Shown here piece after piece: positions 62,246 through 64,000 of a stretch of 64,000 nt of DNA. The first letter of the stretch is position 1. The number at the start of each line of letters is the position of its first letter. The translations under genes and the position numbers were made by a program. The DNA lies in the NCBI GenBank assembly GCA_964036195.1, contig OZ038458.1, positions 25,929,832-25,993,831 on the forward strand, read 5' to 3'. Under the pieces are notes generated by a model. That model saw only the letters and a program-made list of their open reading frames with translations. It had not been told where the DNA came from and ran no database searches. Source of the stretch: Sphaerolaimus hirsutus. Lineage: Eukaryota; Nematoda; Chromadorea; Monhysterida; Sphaerolaimidae.

Positions 62246-63155
62246 TAGTGATGGAAAAGGCCATGGCACTGGCGCCTGGCGCTAGCGCCAAAGCAAAAAG
62301 CGCCATGGCGCTTTTGGCGCTTGGCGCTAAAACGCATTGGCGCCATTGGCGCTTGGCGCCGGGATCTCAGAAAGCGCCATGGCGCTTTTGGCGCTTGTCG
62401 CCATTTTCTGGTGGCGCTTTTTGCGCTTGGCGCCATTTTCTGGTGGCGCTATTGGCGCCTGGGGCCGGCATTTTTAATGGCGCCAAAAAAGCGCCAACCT
62501 TGATTTTAAAAATTGCTATGATACTGTGAAATTGAAACTCTAGTTGATCAACTTTGAGGGCAACTGAATAAATTTTGATTGATGTAAGGGTGTTATGGGA
62601 CATTATTTTTAGAAGATTGATTAATATTAGGAGACAACTTTATTTACATCAAATTCAATAAAAGGTGTAAAATGGTGCTCTTTTCAAAGGTCCTCATATT
62701 TGTTTAAATACCTTCTGTTCTCACAAAAATGTACTGGTATTGTATCCACCTTTTTTCATTTTAAGCCTCAACTGATAAACGTTGATGATTAAGACACAAG
62801 AGATGATTGATTTCAAGAAAGATTTTTTCTAATCACTGAATCCCCTTCCAGAATTTCCCTTCCCCCTTACATGGTTGACCAATACTGTACTTAAATGGCC
62901 AAAGTTAAATAGACTACATCGACATCAGCAGTACGTCACAGTTATGTATTCATAACTCTAAAAACGAATTGATGAAAAAAAATTGGCGCTGGCGCTATTG
63001 GCGCTTGACGCCATTACCCTCTGGCGCCATTGGCGCTTGGCGCTGAGGTCCAGAACAGCGCCATGGCGCTTTTGGCGCTTGGCGCTGTAAGTAGGAAAAG
63101 CGCCATAGCGCTTTTGGCGCTTGGCGCTAAAAGCCTGGCGCTTTTTCCATCACTA
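62246..63155. mobile_element. GCGCC-type hAT element
   Basis: Left end TAGTGATGGAAAAGG, right end TTTTTCCATCACTA, with GC-rich arms 62260-62500 and 62985-63140. Flanking 8-mers TATACGTA and TGTATGTA differ at two places, so the pairing is likely but not certain. Confidence 0.6.
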
Positions 63156-63767
63156 TGTATGTATGTATTTATAAAAAAAAATAAAAAAATTCCATTACAT
63201 TTTCTGTACTCAGGCAGTGAGTAAATAAAATATACTTTACATTTAAAATACTTTCAACAACTGGTAATTTCTCAAATAAAAACCAGCTTTCAAAAAAGTT
63301 GCACACAAGTTGGGTGGGTGTAGACCAAGAATGAATGCCTATATGAGAGACAGTGACACCGTGACCGCAGTGCTTGTGACCGCCTGCTTGTGGAGGGCAC
63401 CGCGACAAAATGAGGTGTCATCGCGGTGACAATCACCGTCGCATTTATTGAGGGGCGGTTCAGGGCACGATTTTTTACACATTGCATAAATAGAATTCCG
63501 TAAAGATTTAGAATCACAAGGGCGCGCCGAATTGAGGCATCTAGTTCCGAATGTCGGTAAAGACCAAAGTGTAAAAAATGAGTTAAGTGCGGATCTGTGA
63601 TAAGTGCACTTATTTCTTCATGATAGCAAAATAATTTTTTCAATATCTTATACCGTTCCCGAGATATATATATGCTGATTTTTAGAAAAAACAAAAAAAA
63701 TCATTCGAAACAGGGTATCTCCACCCTCAAACTGGAAAAAATTCACTGGGAACAGGGTATCTCCCAG

Positions 63768-64000
63768 AGTTGTTAAAATACCGGTATTTTTGGAAAGTGT
63801 AAGTGTAGGTGTAAATACACTTTCCAAATTTAGAGTATGGATACCAAAAGTGTAAGGTATTTTAAAAATACCTAGGAAAGTGTAAAAAAAGTGTAAGTGT
63901 AAAAATTTTTTTTTAGAAAGAGCTCTCACCGTTGAGCATTAGAAAACACTGCTGTTCTCACCTTTAGATCAATTTATTTATCATTTTCATGCATTTTTTC
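63768..64000. mobile_element. CAGAGTTG-type hAT, left part only (runs off the window)
   Basis: Starts CAGAGTTGTTAAAATACC and shows the TGTAAGTGTA variant of the family's subterminal repeats. Confidence 0.5.

Overview
The window is a stretch of a large, repeat-laden animal (invertebrate-type) genome. Support for this comes from spliceosomal introns with GT...AG borders, an SLC22-type transporter gene broken into short exons, a Ty3/Gypsy-type LTR retrotransposon, hAT-, Mutator-, Harbinger- and TA-target miniature transposons, and a satellite of about 166 bp in trimeric higher-order form. There are no bacterial operons, no CRISPR array and no intact rRNA or tRNA gene. The species cannot be fixed from the sequence.

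Host genes. A plus-strand transporter of the SLC22 (organic cation/carnitine) type runs from about 22.5 kb to 59.9 kb. I recognise exons at 22531-22685, 32186-32463, 36664-36770, 41409-41438 (tentative), 58100-58164 and 59708-59881 (stop codon). Its 5' exons and at least one or two short internal exons were not found. A possible first exon of an unrelated minus-strand gene lies at 20768-20562. Decayed minus-strand coding sequence lies at about 0.43-2.64 kb.

Repeats, left to right. 0-11 kb holds GC-rich hAT ends, TA-target MITEs, foldback repeats and an inverted-repeat element with GC-rich arms (4842-5765). 11.07-18.30 kb is a nest up to six insertions deep. 18.6-22.2 kb is a foldback family with a 593-bp near-identical duplication. 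22.7-41.6 kb is transporter intron filled with MITEs, hAT elements with perfect 8-bp target duplications, and a GC-rich element with an 18-bp minisatellite (27690-29420). 57.4-64 kb holds more of the same, including a 1.45-kb palindrome (60101-61556).

Centre of interest. At 41659-57374 one TA-target MITE is split by a 15.3-kb foldback-like element (41866-57178) with terminal inverted repeats and arms of about 498-bp satellite (three diverged units of about 166 bp), inverted about a centre near 54428. Inside its left arm sits a young LTR retrotransposon on the minus strand (43192-53301), with identical 150-bp LTRs, a CGCAT target duplication, a PBS and a PPT. Its gag-pro-RT and integrase frames are present, but most of RNase H is deleted. 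Between integrase and the 3' LTR it carries two divergently arranged intron-containing genes that I do not recognise: a six-exon sense gene (45410-43399) for an RG-rich protein and a six-exon antisense gene (45519-47265). Next to the 5' LTR are 45 nt matching the 3' half of a tRNA, probably Ala(UGC), with a duplicated LTR/PBS junction. This intron-bearing cargo arrangement is the best candidate for an undescribed system here.
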